A DNA stretch of 60,922 bases from Bacillus sp. 522_BSPC. GTDB taxonomy: Bacteria > Bacillota > Bacilli > Bacillales > Cytobacillaceae. Under the pieces are notes generated by a model, which saw only the letters and a program-made list of their open reading frames with translations, was not told where the DNA came from and made no database searches. Both the position numbers and the translations under genes were made by a program. The stretch's first letter is position 1; each line of letters begins with the position of its first letter. Shown here in pieces: positions 53,321 to 60,922 of the stretch. The stretch spans positions 1 through 60,922 of the forward strand of contig NZ_JVDT01000029.1 in the NCBI RefSeq assembly GCF_001076885.1, given 5' to 3'.

Positions 53321-53421
53321 GCTTATATGGAGAGGTAAATTCCTATTTTAGACTCCGCAAAATGGTAATAAAACCAAATCTAAATAACAGGAAAAAAGAG
53401 TGATCCACGAAAAATGATTGG

Positions 53422-54132
53422 TTAAAAATCGAGGAGGGGATCACCCGTCGTTTGCAGCTTTCCTTTATTTTTAATAAGGATTTGTTTATTTCCGATCAAC
53501 GTAAGAATTCCTTTATCCGCAAACTTTGCAAGTTTTCGACTAATTGTTTCTCTTGTTAAACCTACGTAACTAGAAATCTCTTCTCTTGTAATGGGAAGAT
53601 TAATCAGAATAGCATTTTGTTTCTCTGTCCCAAAAATTTCACAAAACTCTAGAAGCATATTAGCAATTCTAACTTCAGGGTCTTTTGTCGCTAATGTTCT
53701 CGCTAAGTCCTCTGTATGGGCTAAGCGCTTTGTGATTGTTTTTAGGAATTTGAAAGAGATGTCAGGATTATTTGCCATAATTTGATCAAAATCTTGTTTC
53801 TTTAAAAGGCATATCTTTGTATCTTCTACTGCATAGCCGCTCAAGTTCATAACCGTATTGTCATGAAAGAGATTTTGTTCTCCAAAGAAATCACCAACTG
53901 TTAATAAATGGACAATTTGTTCTTTCCCCTGAACAGTTAATTTAGATAATTTTATTTTTCCACTATGAATAATATAGAGGGAAGTTGATTTTTCCCCTTC
54001 CTCTATAATTCTTTCGCCTTTTTTAAAGACTTTATGGTGGACAACGTCAGTTATTTTTTGAATTTCTAGTTCGGATAAAGAATGGAAAATTGGCACACGT
54101 TTAGGACAAGGCTCATTCGCATATGGTTGCAT
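53422..54132 (-). CDS. CRP/FNR-family transcriptional regulator
   Basis: 236 aa: cyclic-nucleotide-binding-like sensor domain (KVFKKGERIIEEGEKSTSLYIIHSGKIKL, VGDFFGEQNLF), dimer helix and a helix-turn-helix at about residues 182-210 with recognition motif GLTRETISRKL, which fits TGTGA half-sites. Only three cysteines exist (Cys9, Cys108, Cys164), so neither the E. coli FNR N-terminal cluster nor the B. subtilis C-terminal cluster is complete; sensing by another route (heme, NO or none) is possible. It is divergent from a RIC-type repair gene, with a site resembling TGTGA-N6-TCACA between them, suggesting an anaerobic or nitrosative-stress switch. Confidence 0.88.
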   Translation of the reverse strand: MQPYANEPCPKRVPIFHSLSELEIQKITDVVHHKVFKKGERIIEEGEKSTSLYIIHSGKIKLSKLTVQGKEQIVHLLTVGDFFGEQNLFHDNTVMNLSGYAVEDTKICLLKKQDFDQIMANNPDISFKFLKTITKRLAHTEDLARTLATKDPEVRIANMLLEFCEIFGTEKQNAILINLPITREEISSYVGLTRETISRKLAKFADKGILTLIGNKQILIKNKGKLQTTGDPLLDF

Positions 54133-54152
54133 ATAAACACCTCAGTAGAGTT

Positions 54153-54168
54153 TGTGTATTTTTTCACA
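54153..54168. promoter_or_regulatory. Predicted CRP/FNR site between the regulator and RIC genes
   Basis: TGTGTATTTTTTCACA matches TGTGA-N6-TCACA at nine of ten consensus positions (T for A at position 5). It lies 21 nt from the regulator start and about 118 nt before the RIC start, so it could autoregulate one gene and control the other. Confidence 0.55.
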
Positions 54169-54285
54169 ATTAATAATGTGAATATCTGAATAAATTATAA
54201 CAAGGATTGATATGTGATTTCAATCCTATTTTGCTTTGCTTTTTTCTCCTATACTGAAGCTATTCTAAAAAAGGAGAGTGTCAAA

Positions 54286-54975
54286 ATGAATACCATTTTT
54301 ACAGAGGATACAAAAACAGGTGATATTATTATTAAGTTTCCAGCTGCGAGTAAGCTATTTAAAGAATATAAAATTGATTTTTGCTGTGGAGGGAACCGTC
54401 CAATTGGCGAAGTTATTAAGTCCTTACAGCTTGAAGAGAAGGATTTAATAAAAGTGCTCAATATTATGTACGAGCAAATGCAAGCGACAGAAGAAGTGGA
54501 TTGGATGAATATACCGTTAACAGATTTAGTAAACCATATCATTAGCCATTATCATGCACAAACAAGGGATTTACTAGAAGAGTTATCTGCATTTGTGAGT
54601 AAAGTATACCGTGTGCATGGAGAAAGAGACACCCATTTGAAAGAAGTATATACCCAATTTTTCTTATTAAAAGATGAATTAGAGCAGCATTTGCTTGGAG
54701 AAGAGCAACGAATTTTTCCAAAGATAATGGAATATGATTTAAATAAATCACTTGATATTCTTGAAGAAGCAAGAGCAGAAATTAGTATATTAGAAGAGGA
54801 GCATGAAGGGGCAGGAGATATACTGAAAAAAATCCGTCAAGCTACAGAAGATTATTCCATTCCTGTGAATGCATGCAATACCTACCGATTAACCTATTTA
54901 AAATTGGAAGAATTAGAAAGCCTAACATTTGATCATATTCATTTAGAGAATAATGTATTGTTTAGAAGGTTATAA
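54286..54975 (+). CDS. scdA: Iron-sulfur cluster repair di-iron protein (RIC/ScdA/YtfE family)
   Basis: Di-iron protein restoring iron-sulfur clusters damaged by NO or peroxide. The N-terminal DUF542 domain carries FCCGGN with Cys33-Cys34. The hemerythrin-like domain has the iron ligands in HIISHYHAQTRD, EQHLLGEEQRIFP, LEEEHEGAGD and FDHIHLENNVLF. It is 229 aa from ATG at 54286, with AAGGAG upstream; an upstream in-frame start lies in the promoter. The adjacent CRP/FNR regulator supports induction under oxygen limitation or nitrosative stress. Confidence 0.93.
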   Translation: MNTIFTEDTKTGDIIIKFPAASKLFKEYKIDFCCGGNRPIGEVIKSLQLEEKDLIKVLNIMYEQMQATEEVDWMNIPLTDLVNHIISHYHAQTRDLLEELSAFVSKVYRVHGERDTHLKEVYTQFFLLKDELEQHLLGEEQRIFPKIMEYDLNKSLDILEEARAEISILEEEHEGAGDILKKIRQATEDYSIPVNACNTYRLTYLKLEELESLTFDHIHLENNVLFRRL

Positions 54976-55107
54976 AAATCTAAGAAAATATGAGGAGAAC
55001 CCTCTTTCATTATATTTTTAACCTAGCGCCTCTCCTTTCCATACGTATTTTTATATACGATATGGTAAAATGTGTATGAATAGGAGAACGAAAGGACGGA
55101 TGTTTGC

Positions 55108-55971
55108 GTGAAAATTGGTTGGATTGGATTAGGAAATATGGGAATTCCAATGGCTTTAAATTTAGTAAAGGCTGGATATGAATTAACATTTTATAATCGT
55201 ACACCAGATAAGGGAGAGGAACTGGCTGAACTAGGTGCTAAACAGGCGACTTCTTTAACAGAATTAGTTAATCAAAGTGATGTCATTTTTACGATGGTAT
55301 CTGACGATAATGCGGTGAAAAGCATTTATATTGAAAACGGGATTTTATCGCAAGCAGAAGCAGGTAAAGTATTTATTGATATGAGTACTGTTTCCCCGCA
55401 AACATCTCAATTCATATACAACACTGCTTTAGAAAATGGTGTGAAATATCTTGATGCTCCTGTATCAGGAAGTGTTCAGCCAGCAAAGGATGGGAAACTA
55501 CTAGTTCTGGTCGGCGGAGAGGAAGAAGTGTATGAACAGGTAAAATCGATATTTGAACCGATGAGTAAACTATCTATTTATCTCGGAAATTCTGGAGCTG
55601 GCAGTAATGCTAAATTAGCGATCAATCTTTTATTGGGGATTACTGTACAGGGAATTGCTGAATCTGTTCTTTTTGCAGAAAAACAAGGTATTAAGCAGGA
55701 GGACATGTTAACCATTATTAATGAGAGTGCGGTCGGAACCGCTATCTCGAAAATGAAAACACCGTCCATATTAAAGAATGAATTTCCTGCTGCATTTGCG
55801 CTAAAGCATATGGCAAAAGATTTGCGCTTAGCAAGTGAAACAATGGAATTACAGGCAGTTGGTGCATCTGCCAATAAAACCTACCAGCGTGCACTTGAAA
55901 AGGGACTAGGAGAATTAGATGTAATGGCTGTTTTAAAAGAGCTAAAAGGAGATGGATCAACATCGCTTTAA
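55108..55971 (+). CDS. NAD(P)-dependent beta-hydroxyacid dehydrogenase (3-hydroxyisobutyrate dehydrogenase family)
   Basis: 287 aa. N-terminal Rossmann motif GWIGLGNMGIPMALNL, the substrate signature VKYLDAPVSGSVQPAKDG and the catalytic lysine in GAGSNAKLAINLL. It starts at GTG with GGACGG 8 nt upstream. The family reduces or oxidises short beta-hydroxyacids such as 3-hydroxyisobutyrate, tartronate semialdehyde or malonate semialdehyde; B. subtilis YkwC is a similar protein. It is not in an operon with a pathway that fixes its substrate, though malonate semialdehyde from the pyrimidine pathway 4 kb upstream is one candidate. Confidence 0.88.
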   Translation: MKIGWIGLGNMGIPMALNLVKAGYELTFYNRTPDKGEELAELGAKQATSLTELVNQSDVIFTMVSDDNAVKSIYIENGILSQAEAGKVFIDMSTVSPQTSQFIYNTALENGVKYLDAPVSGSVQPAKDGKLLVLVGGEEEVYEQVKSIFEPMSKLSIYLGNSGAGSNAKLAINLLLGITVQGIAESVLFAEKQGIKQEDMLTIINESAVGTAISKMKTPSILKNEFPAAFALKHMAKDLRLASETMELQAVGASANKTYQRALEKGLGELDVMAVLKELKGDGSTSL

Positions 55972-55996
55972 TGCGATGTTAGATTCATCTCCTTTA
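55945..55996. terminator. Two-tier hairpin terminator overlapping the dehydrogenase stop codon
   Basis: AAAGGAGATG (55945-55954) pairs with CATCTCCTTT (55986-55995), and inside it AACATCGC pairs with GCGATGTT. The stop codon lies in the inner loop region. It can serve both convergent genes. Confidence 0.75.
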
Positions 55997-56002
55997 CAAT
56001 TT

Positions 56003-57097
56003 TTACACTTGTTTCATAGCAGTGAGATTTTCAAGTACATTTATTGCTGCTATAACTTCATCCACCGTATATGAACCCATTAGCTGAAGAGATTCTTTTG
56101 GATTAACAGCATGTGCAGCAATTTTATGCAAGGCTTCTGGTTGATTGTCGACAATATTTAACTCGGCTAAATTGGTAGGGAATCCAAGCTTTTGATAATA
56201 CGATAATAATGCTTCGATTTCGTCTAGGCGATTTTCTAAAGCAAGCTGAACTAAAATGCCAAATGCTACCTTTTGTCCATGAAGGATTGTATGTGTTTCT
56301 TCAATAAAGCTTAGTCCGTTGTGGACGGCATGCGCTCCAGACATTCTGCCATATCTTCCTCCAAATCCACCTACTGTTCCTGCTAAAGTGATGACTGCTT
56401 CAATCGTTTTAGTAAAGCTTGGTGTAACATTACCTGCTTCACTGTTTTGAACAGCTTCAATACTTTCTTTTAGCAAAATATCGCGGATAAATACAGACTG
56501 GCTTAAAGCAGCTTGGACAAATAAAGATTGTGATCTTTCATCGTTCGCATTGCGAATAATAGCTTCTGCTTCATACCACTTTGTTAATGTATCACCAATA
56601 CCACTTTTTAAATAATCAATTGGCGCATGTATTAAAAAGGAAGGATCGATTAATGTTAAATAACTAGAACGACGATGATAAGCAACTCGTTCAAACACTC
56701 CTTCGGGCGAATAAATGACACTTAATGGAGTACTAGCAGCACAGGTTCCTGCAACGGTTGGAATTAATACCACTTCGATATTTAGTTGATTTGCAATAGC
56801 TTTAGCCGTATCTAAAACAAGACCACCACCAATGCCGACAATTACATCTGTACCTGTACACGTTTGAGAGATTTGATCTACTGCTTGTTGAGAACTATAG
56901 CCTGTATGCTGAATAACTTGCCAATCAATAGGAATAGAATCAACATATTGTGAAAATGCTTGAAAAGACTTATAGCCTGTTATAATAGTAGGAGATTGAA
57001 AAGGAGACAGAAAACTACTTAATTCCTTTAGAATTCCTTCTTTACAAATGTATTGATTAGGACCACTTCTAACGATATCCTCTGGTTGAATTTGCAT
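56003..57097 (-). CDS. Iron-containing alcohol/glycerol dehydrogenase family protein
   Basis: 364 aa. NAD-binding GTDVIVGIGGGLVLDTAKAIA and the IPTVAGTCAASTPLSVIY segment are typical of group III dehydrogenases. Candidate metal ligands are Asp in SGIGDTLTKWYEA and His residues in GAHAVHNGL and TILHGQKVAFG. AAGGAGG precedes the ATG by 7-8 nt. Relatives include glycerol dehydrogenase, glycerol-1-phosphate dehydrogenase and other NAD(P)-dependent enzymes; substrate cannot be chosen. It is a single gene convergent with the hydroxyacid dehydrogenase. Confidence 0.85.
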   Translation of the reverse strand: MQIQPEDIVRSGPNQYICKEGILKELSSFLSPFQSPTIITGYKSFQAFSQYVDSIPIDWQVIQHTGYSSQQAVDQISQTCTGTDVIVGIGGGLVLDTAKAIANQLNIEVVLIPTVAGTCAASTPLSVIYSPEGVFERVAYHRRSSYLTLIDPSFLIHAPIDYLKSGIGDTLTKWYEAEAIIRNANDERSQSLFVQAALSQSVFIRDILLKESIEAVQNSEAGNVTPSFTKTIEAVITLAGTVGGFGGRYGRMSGAHAVHNGLSFIEETHTILHGQKVAFGILVQLALENRLDEIEALLSYYQKLGFPTNLAELNIVDNQPEALHKIAAHAVNPKESLQLMGSYTVDEVIAAINVLENLTAMKQV

Positions 57098-57266
57098 GTT
57101 TTTTCCTCCTTACAATAATCCAATAGTAATAAATTCTATTATTCTAAAAATTATACAACTTTTGAGAACCGAAAAGTAGATATTCTTATAAATTTCATAA
57201 AGAAAGAAGAGTGCTTGAGAAATTTGCTATAGTAAAGAGAAGAATCTTTCTGTTTGGGGGAGTCCT

Positions 57267-57851
57267 ATGATTATTTGGATTAATGGAACATTTGGTTCAG
57301 GAAAAACGACAACAGCCTATGAGTTAGAAAAAAGAGTAGAAAAAGCATTTGTTTTTGATCCAGAAAGCTTTGGATATGTATTGATGAAAAATATCCCTAA
57401 GTCCTTACAAAAGGAAGACTTTCAAGATTTTCCTATTTGGAGAGAAACAAACTATTCCTTATTAAAGCAAATCGCCATAAATTATGAAGGGATCATTATT
57501 GTACCGATGACAATCACAAATGAAGAATACTTTCACGAAATTCTCTCTCGATTACGGAAGGATCAAATACGTGTTAAGCATGTTACACTTATGGCATCGA
57601 AAGCTACCATTAAAAAAAGGTTACGGAGCAGATTAGAAGGAGAAAATTCTTGGGCATACAAACAAGCAGCAGTTAGATTACAGCAGCTACAAAGACCATT
57701 ATTTAAAGAACATGTAGAGACAGATGATTTAACTGTAGAGGAAGTCTTAGAGAAAATTGCACAAGTTACAGGTTTAAAACTGAAAGAAGAGAAAAGAAGT
57801 CTACTTAGAAAAAGAATGGATCGATTCTTGATTAAGCTAAAAAGAGATTAG
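57267..57851 (+). CDS. tmrB: TmrB-like ATP-binding tunicamycin-resistance protein
   Basis: The sequence follows B. subtilis TmrB closely: MIIWINGTFGSGKTTTAYEL (P-loop GTFGSGKTT), the YVLMKNIPKSLQKEDFQDFPIWRETNYSLL region, GIIIVPMTITNEEYFHEI and LMASKATIKKRLRSRLEGENSWA. It is 194 aa against 197 in TmrB. TmrB is a membrane-associated ATP-binding protein that lowers sensitivity to tunicamycin. GGGGGAGT lies 6-7 nt before the ATG. It is followed after 48 nt by a RpiR-type regulator on the same strand. Confidence 0.9.
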   Translation: MIIWINGTFGSGKTTTAYELEKRVEKAFVFDPESFGYVLMKNIPKSLQKEDFQDFPIWRETNYSLLKQIAINYEGIIIVPMTITNEEYFHEILSRLRKDQIRVKHVTLMASKATIKKRLRSRLEGENSWAYKQAAVRLQQLQRPLFKEHVETDDLTVEEVLEKIAQVTGLKLKEEKRSLLRKRMDRFLIKLKRD

Positions 57852-57899
57852 CTTATTTAAGTAAAGGTAAATAAATTAAATGAATAATGGTGGTATAAA

Positions 57900-58712
57900 T
57901 TGAAAGATATTATTTTTCGTTTATTAGATTTTATTAATAATTACAAAACAAAAGATACAAATTATTTCATTGCATTAGCTCTATTAAAAGATGTGCATCA
58001 TATTGCTAGTATGAATATCAGCATTTTGGCAGAATCCTGCTATACCTCGCCAGCCGCAATTACGAGATTCTGCAAGAAAATTGGCTATGCCTCTTTTCAA
58101 GAATTTAAAGATATAGCAAAAAATGATAGGCTAGAAAATCCAGTGGATGAATATATTGATCATGGATTACAAGGGAATGAAGTTGGCGCAGAACTTCAAA
58201 AACAGTTTTATCAAAAAATGGTAGAGTGGCTTGACACAATGGAAAAAGGGATGGATGTGGCGAATGTGAGGAAAATTTTAGACGTTATTCATCGTTCTAA
58301 GAAGGTTTCTTTTTTTGGAACCCAGTTATCACAAGCAATGGCCCAAGACTTCCAATATCGTTTAGTAAAGTATGGGAAGTTTATTCATGCCTTTTCAGAT
58401 ATACAAGAGCAAATGGAGGATGTAGCAGAATTAGACGAACATTCTGTTGCAATAATCACAAGTCCTTCTGGAAGGTTTATAGAAGGAAATAGGGAGTTGA
58501 TCCAATCTATCCAAAGGAGTAAAGCAAAAATAATAATCATTACTCATAATGAAAAGGTTCCATTTATTGACACAGCTGATATAGTATATCGACTCCATGG
58601 AAAAACATATGATCGAACTGGTTTCTCCTCTGAACGATTTGGTCTTATGTACTTTTTTGATTTTGCCATTGGATTTTATCAAAAGCTTTATCCGGTTAAG
58701 CGTACAAAATAA
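57900..58712 (+). CDS. MurR/RpiR-family transcriptional regulator
   Basis: N-terminal HTH_6 domain (residues about 1-75, LAESCYTSPAAITRFCKKIGYASFQEFK) and a C-terminal SIS phosphosugar-binding domain (about 115-250, KVSFFGTQLSQAMAQDFQYRL, VAIITSPSGRFIEGNRELI). It is 270 aa, starting at TTG with GGTGG 6 nt upstream. Regulators of this class normally sit beside a sugar-uptake operon; none is here, so the target is unknown. Its position after tmrB may be fortuitous. The effector is probably a sugar phosphate. Confidence 0.85.
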   Translation: MKDIIFRLLDFINNYKTKDTNYFIALALLKDVHHIASMNISILAESCYTSPAAITRFCKKIGYASFQEFKDIAKNDRLENPVDEYIDHGLQGNEVGAELQKQFYQKMVEWLDTMEKGMDVANVRKILDVIHRSKKVSFFGTQLSQAMAQDFQYRLVKYGKFIHAFSDIQEQMEDVAELDEHSVAIITSPSGRFIEGNRELIQSIQRSKAKIIIITHNEKVPFIDTADIVYRLHGKTYDRTGFSSERFGLMYFFDFAIGFYQKLYPVKRTK

Positions 58713-58816
58713 TTTGGTGTAATGGGAGAATTGTGCGTTATTACTGTGGAAATAGGGTAATTTCTTTGCTTTGACCTGCAATTTTTAAATTGGTACTATG
58801 AGTACGAGGTGACATA

Positions 58817-59815
58817 ATGATGGAAAAAAATTTTCAAGCAGTCGTAGTTGATAATAAAGATGGTAATTTTTCAGTAGAAACAAAGCAAGTTTTTTTAGAA
58901 GATTTATCTTCTGGTGAAGTAGTTATCAAGGTTCATTATTCTGGAGTGAATTATAAAGATGGACTTGCTAGTACACCTGATGGGAAAATTGTCCGCTCCT
59001 ATCCCCATATTCCAGGAATTGATTTGGCAGGTACTGTCGTTTCCTCAGAAGATAGCCGTTTTAAAGAAGGAGATCAAGTCATTGCGACTAGCTATGAAAT
59101 TGGTGTATCTCATTCTGGTGGTTATAGTGAATATGCTCGTATTCCAGCTGATTGGATCGTACCACTGCCAACAGGATTAAGCCTGAAAGAAGCGATGATT
59201 GTCGGAACAGCAGGATTCACGGCAGCTCTTTCTGTGCAACGATTATTGGATAATGGGATGAAACCAGAAAATGGACCTGTATTGGTTACAGGTGCAACTG
59301 GTGGTGTAGGTAGCTTCGGTGTTGCCATGCTTTCTAAATTAGGCTTTAACGTTGTTGCAAGTTCAGGAAAGAAAGAGGCAAAAGACTATTTAACAAGCAT
59401 CGGAGCAGCAAGTGTCATCGGAAGAGAAGACGTGTATAACGGCAAGGTAAAAGCATTGGACAAGCAGTTATGGGCTGGAGCAGTTGACCCTGTCGGTGGA
59501 GAATCATTGGCAGCTATTCTTAGTAAAATAACCTACGGGGGATCAGTTGCAGTAAGTGGTTTAACAGGTGGAGGAGCTTTGCCGACAAGTGTATTTCCAT
59601 TTATCCTGCGAGGAGTAAATCTCCTTGGAATCGACTCCGTTTATTGTCCAATGGAGAAAAGACAAAAAATCTGGGAGCGAATCGCAACTGATTTAAAGCC
59701 AGAAGCTCTTACTTCTTTTATATACAAAGAAGTAACTTTAGAGCAACTTCCTAATGAACTGCCAACTATTTTAGAAGGCGGAATAACAGGAAGAATCATT
59801 GTTGCTGTAGTATAA
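58817..59815 (+). CDS. YhdH/AcuI-family NADPH:quinone or acryloyl-CoA oxidoreductase
   Basis: Zinc-free medium-chain dehydrogenase, 332 aa. The catalytic part includes VNYKDGLASTPDGKIVRSYPHIPGIDLAGTV and the Rossmann motif VLVTGATGGVGSFGVAML, followed by WAGAVDPVGG and SVYCPMEKRQKIWERIATDL, which is diagnostic of the YhdH branch. AGGTG precedes the ATG by about 6 nt. The enzymes reduce acryloyl-CoA or small enones using NADPH and may detoxify electrophiles. It is a single gene; a hairpin lies between it and the NERD gene. Confidence 0.9.
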   Translation: MMEKNFQAVVVDNKDGNFSVETKQVFLEDLSSGEVVIKVHYSGVNYKDGLASTPDGKIVRSYPHIPGIDLAGTVVSSEDSRFKEGDQVIATSYEIGVSHSGGYSEYARIPADWIVPLPTGLSLKEAMIVGTAGFTAALSVQRLLDNGMKPENGPVLVTGATGGVGSFGVAMLSKLGFNVVASSGKKEAKDYLTSIGAASVIGREDVYNGKVKALDKQLWAGAVDPVGGESLAAILSKITYGGSVAVSGLTGGGALPTSVFPFILRGVNLLGIDSVYCPMEKRQKIWERIATDLKPEALTSFIYKEVTLEQLPNELPTILEGGITGRIIVAVV

Positions 59816-59823
59816 AAAAAGGT

Positions 59824-59848
59824 GAGGCTGTTCTTACGGAATAGCCTC
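59824..59848 (+). repeat. Hairpin between the oxidoreductase and NERD genes
   Basis: GAGGCTGTTC and the downstream GGAATAGCCTC form a stem with one mismatch (59824-59848), followed by TAAAAAAGG rather than a T run. The downstream context equals that of the hairpin in front of xpt (CCTCTAAAAAAGGA). On the opposite strand it would have a U tract. Confidence 0.5.
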
Positions 59849-59857
59849 TAAAAAAGG

Positions 59858-60781
59858 ATGAGTCCAATTATTATGCTTTACAAACCTCGTACAGTATCTC
59901 CAGAAATATTCGTTTTAAATTCCTTGAATAAGCGGTTGGAACTTAGTGCGAATGAAAAACAATATTTAGTTAATTTGCAAAAAGGTTTTGAAGGAGAAAA
60001 AATGTTTGATAGCTTCACGGAAAAACTTATAGAAAATGGCTATATCATCCATGATTTATTGCTCCAAACGAACAATAACATTTTTCAGATTGACTCCACA
60101 ATCATCACATTAGAAGAAATTCATCTTTTTGAAATAAAGAATTACGAAGGAGATTATTACTATCAAAATGATCGCATCTATACGATGAATCATAAGGAAA
60201 TCAGTAATCCATTAAATCAAATAAGAAGGAATGAAACACTATTTCAACAAATACTTCAAAAGCATGGTTTGGAGAATAAAACAATCACTTCCTCTGTTGT
60301 TTTTATTAATCCTGAGTTTACCCTATATCAAGCACCATTAACGTTACCTTTTATTTTTCCAACACAAATCCAGCGATATTTAAAAAGAATAAATCATCAT
60401 TCCCAAAAGACAAACAAATCTCAGAAGCAACTAGCTGAAAAATTAACATCGTTGCATATTAATAAGTCCCCTTTTTCAAAATTACCTCCATATGAATTTA
60501 AAGAATTAAAGAAAGGGATTTTCTGCGAAGTGTGCAACTCATTCGAAGTAGCAGAAGCAGGAACGAATGTACTTTGCAAAGAATGTGGACATGAAGAAGC
60601 ATTCGAAAAGGTGGTATTACGAAATGTAGAAGAACTTAAGATACTTTTCCCCAATGAAAAAATAACAACACCCCTATTATATAATTGGTGTAGAATCATT
60701 GCTTCGAAGAAAAGGATCCGGAAAATATTAGAAAAGCATTATAAGCTAATCGGAAACAATCGTTGGAGTTATTTTGAATAA
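59858..60781 (+). CDS. NERD-domain protein with C-terminal zinc ribbon
   Basis: 307 aa. The NERD (nuclease-related) domain spans about residues 40-160: KGFEGEKMFDSF, FQIDSTIITLEEIHLFEIKNYEGDYYY has the Asp and the E-x-K pair of endonuclease-like folds. A zinc ribbon follows (CEVCNSF and CKECGHEE, about 224-250), then a basic region (CRIIASKKRIRKIL). AAAAAAGGA overlaps the ATG at 59858; ATG at 59873 or ATT at 59867 are alternative starts. Role unknown; DNA-processing or defence has been suggested for the family, without neighbours here that support either. Confidence 0.85.
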   Translation: MSPIIMLYKPRTVSPEIFVLNSLNKRLELSANEKQYLVNLQKGFEGEKMFDSFTEKLIENGYIIHDLLLQTNNNIFQIDSTIITLEEIHLFEIKNYEGDYYYQNDRIYTMNHKEISNPLNQIRRNETLFQQILQKHGLENKTITSSVVFINPEFTLYQAPLTLPFIFPTQIQRYLKRINHHSQKTNKSQKQLAEKLTSLHINKSPFSKLPPYEFKELKKGIFCEVCNSFEVAEAGTNVLCKECGHEEAFEKVVLRNVEELKILFPNEKITTPLLYNWCRIIASKKRIRKILEKHYKLIGNNRWSYFE

Positions 60782-60922
60782 TTATTGAAAGAATGATTAA
60801 GTTTATTGTTCTTGAGTGGGAAAGAAATAGAGACAGTCTGCCCCCCCTTTTTTTAAAAAAAGAGAATTGGAAGGGAATAGAGAGCGCCTCTCTGAGCCCG
60901 AAATGCAGCAAAAGAAGGTGCA
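60782..60922. other. Window-end intergenic sequence
   Basis: A C7 run followed by T7 and A7 (about 60840-60863) and an inverted repeat AGAGAG-CGC-CTCTCT (about 60879-60895). No gene is visible; part of a further element may continue beyond the edge. Confidence 0.3.

Overview
The window is AT-rich DNA from a spore-forming member of the Bacillaceae. The evidence is a GerA-family germinant-receptor operon, Gram-positive ribosome-binding sites (GGAGG about 8 nt before the start), a Bce-type peptide-antibiotic module, xpt-pbuX behind a guanine riboswitch, TmrB, and a wall-anchored M6 protease. The genus cannot be fixed from the sequence alone. No tRNA, rRNA, CRISPR array, complete insertion sequence or prophage was seen.

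Layout. 1-150: edge of an interspersed repeat. 162-5881 (minus): six-gene operon of UbiD and UbiX decarboxylation proteins, a UbiA/MqnP-type prenyltransferase and a complete ABC importer, probably a quinone-precursor module. 6100-9608: small membrane proteins, an MFS transporter and an orphan PAS histidine kinase. 9722-15119: a BsuPI-domain lipoprotein divergent from a 1509-aa secreted M6 metalloprotease with five Ig-like repeats and an LPNTA sorting signal. 15278-20936: MalY/PatB aminotransferase, two tandem pyruvyl-transferase-family paralogues and a UDG-like protein. 21071-25580 (minus): bceR-bceS, a BceR-type operator, then bceA-bceB. 25773-28923: soluble chemoreceptor, then xpt-pbuX. 29217-31575: kdsA-kdsD-kdsC, three steps of Kdo synthesis, unexpected in a Gram-positive. 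32014-34430: nucleoside transporter, DUF421 and DUF1232 proteins. 34564-34866 (minus): a c-di-GMP-I riboswitch directly in front of a 48-codon membrane-peptide gene. 35033-39955: gerA-gerC-gerB operon, a small divergent membrane protein, and a Gly/Pro-rich protein. 39956-40420: tandem repeats. 40421-51341: PucR-type regulator and a complete reductive pyrimidine-degradation cluster. 51741-60781: glycosyltransferase, CRP/FNR regulator with RIC-type repair protein, two dehydrogenases, TmrB, an RpiR-type regulator, a YhdH/AcuI oxidoreductase and a NERD protein.

How parts work together. In the pyrimidine cluster PreT/PreA reduce uracil or thymine, dihydropyrimidinase opens the ring, the M20 amidohydrolase releases beta-alanine, CO2 and ammonia, and the class III aminotransferase can pass the beta-alanine nitrogen onward. 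The NCS1 permease imports the base and the PucR-type protein is the likely regulator. The kds genes make Kdo from ribulose-5-phosphate and PEP, but no CMP-Kdo synthetase is present here. The Bce module should sense and resist a lipid-II-cycle peptide antibiotic.

The most unusual items are the c-di-GMP riboswitch, whose extended P1 helix and Shine-Dalgarno-sequestering hairpin share the same bases in front of a membrane micropeptide; the Kdo module, whose first gene appears to start at ATT; the decarboxylase/prenyltransferase operon with its own importer; the 52-bp tandem hairpin repeats; and a pair of identical-class palindromes over the glycosyltransferase promoter. All functional statements are from reading the sequence and from memory of the protein families; no search was run.
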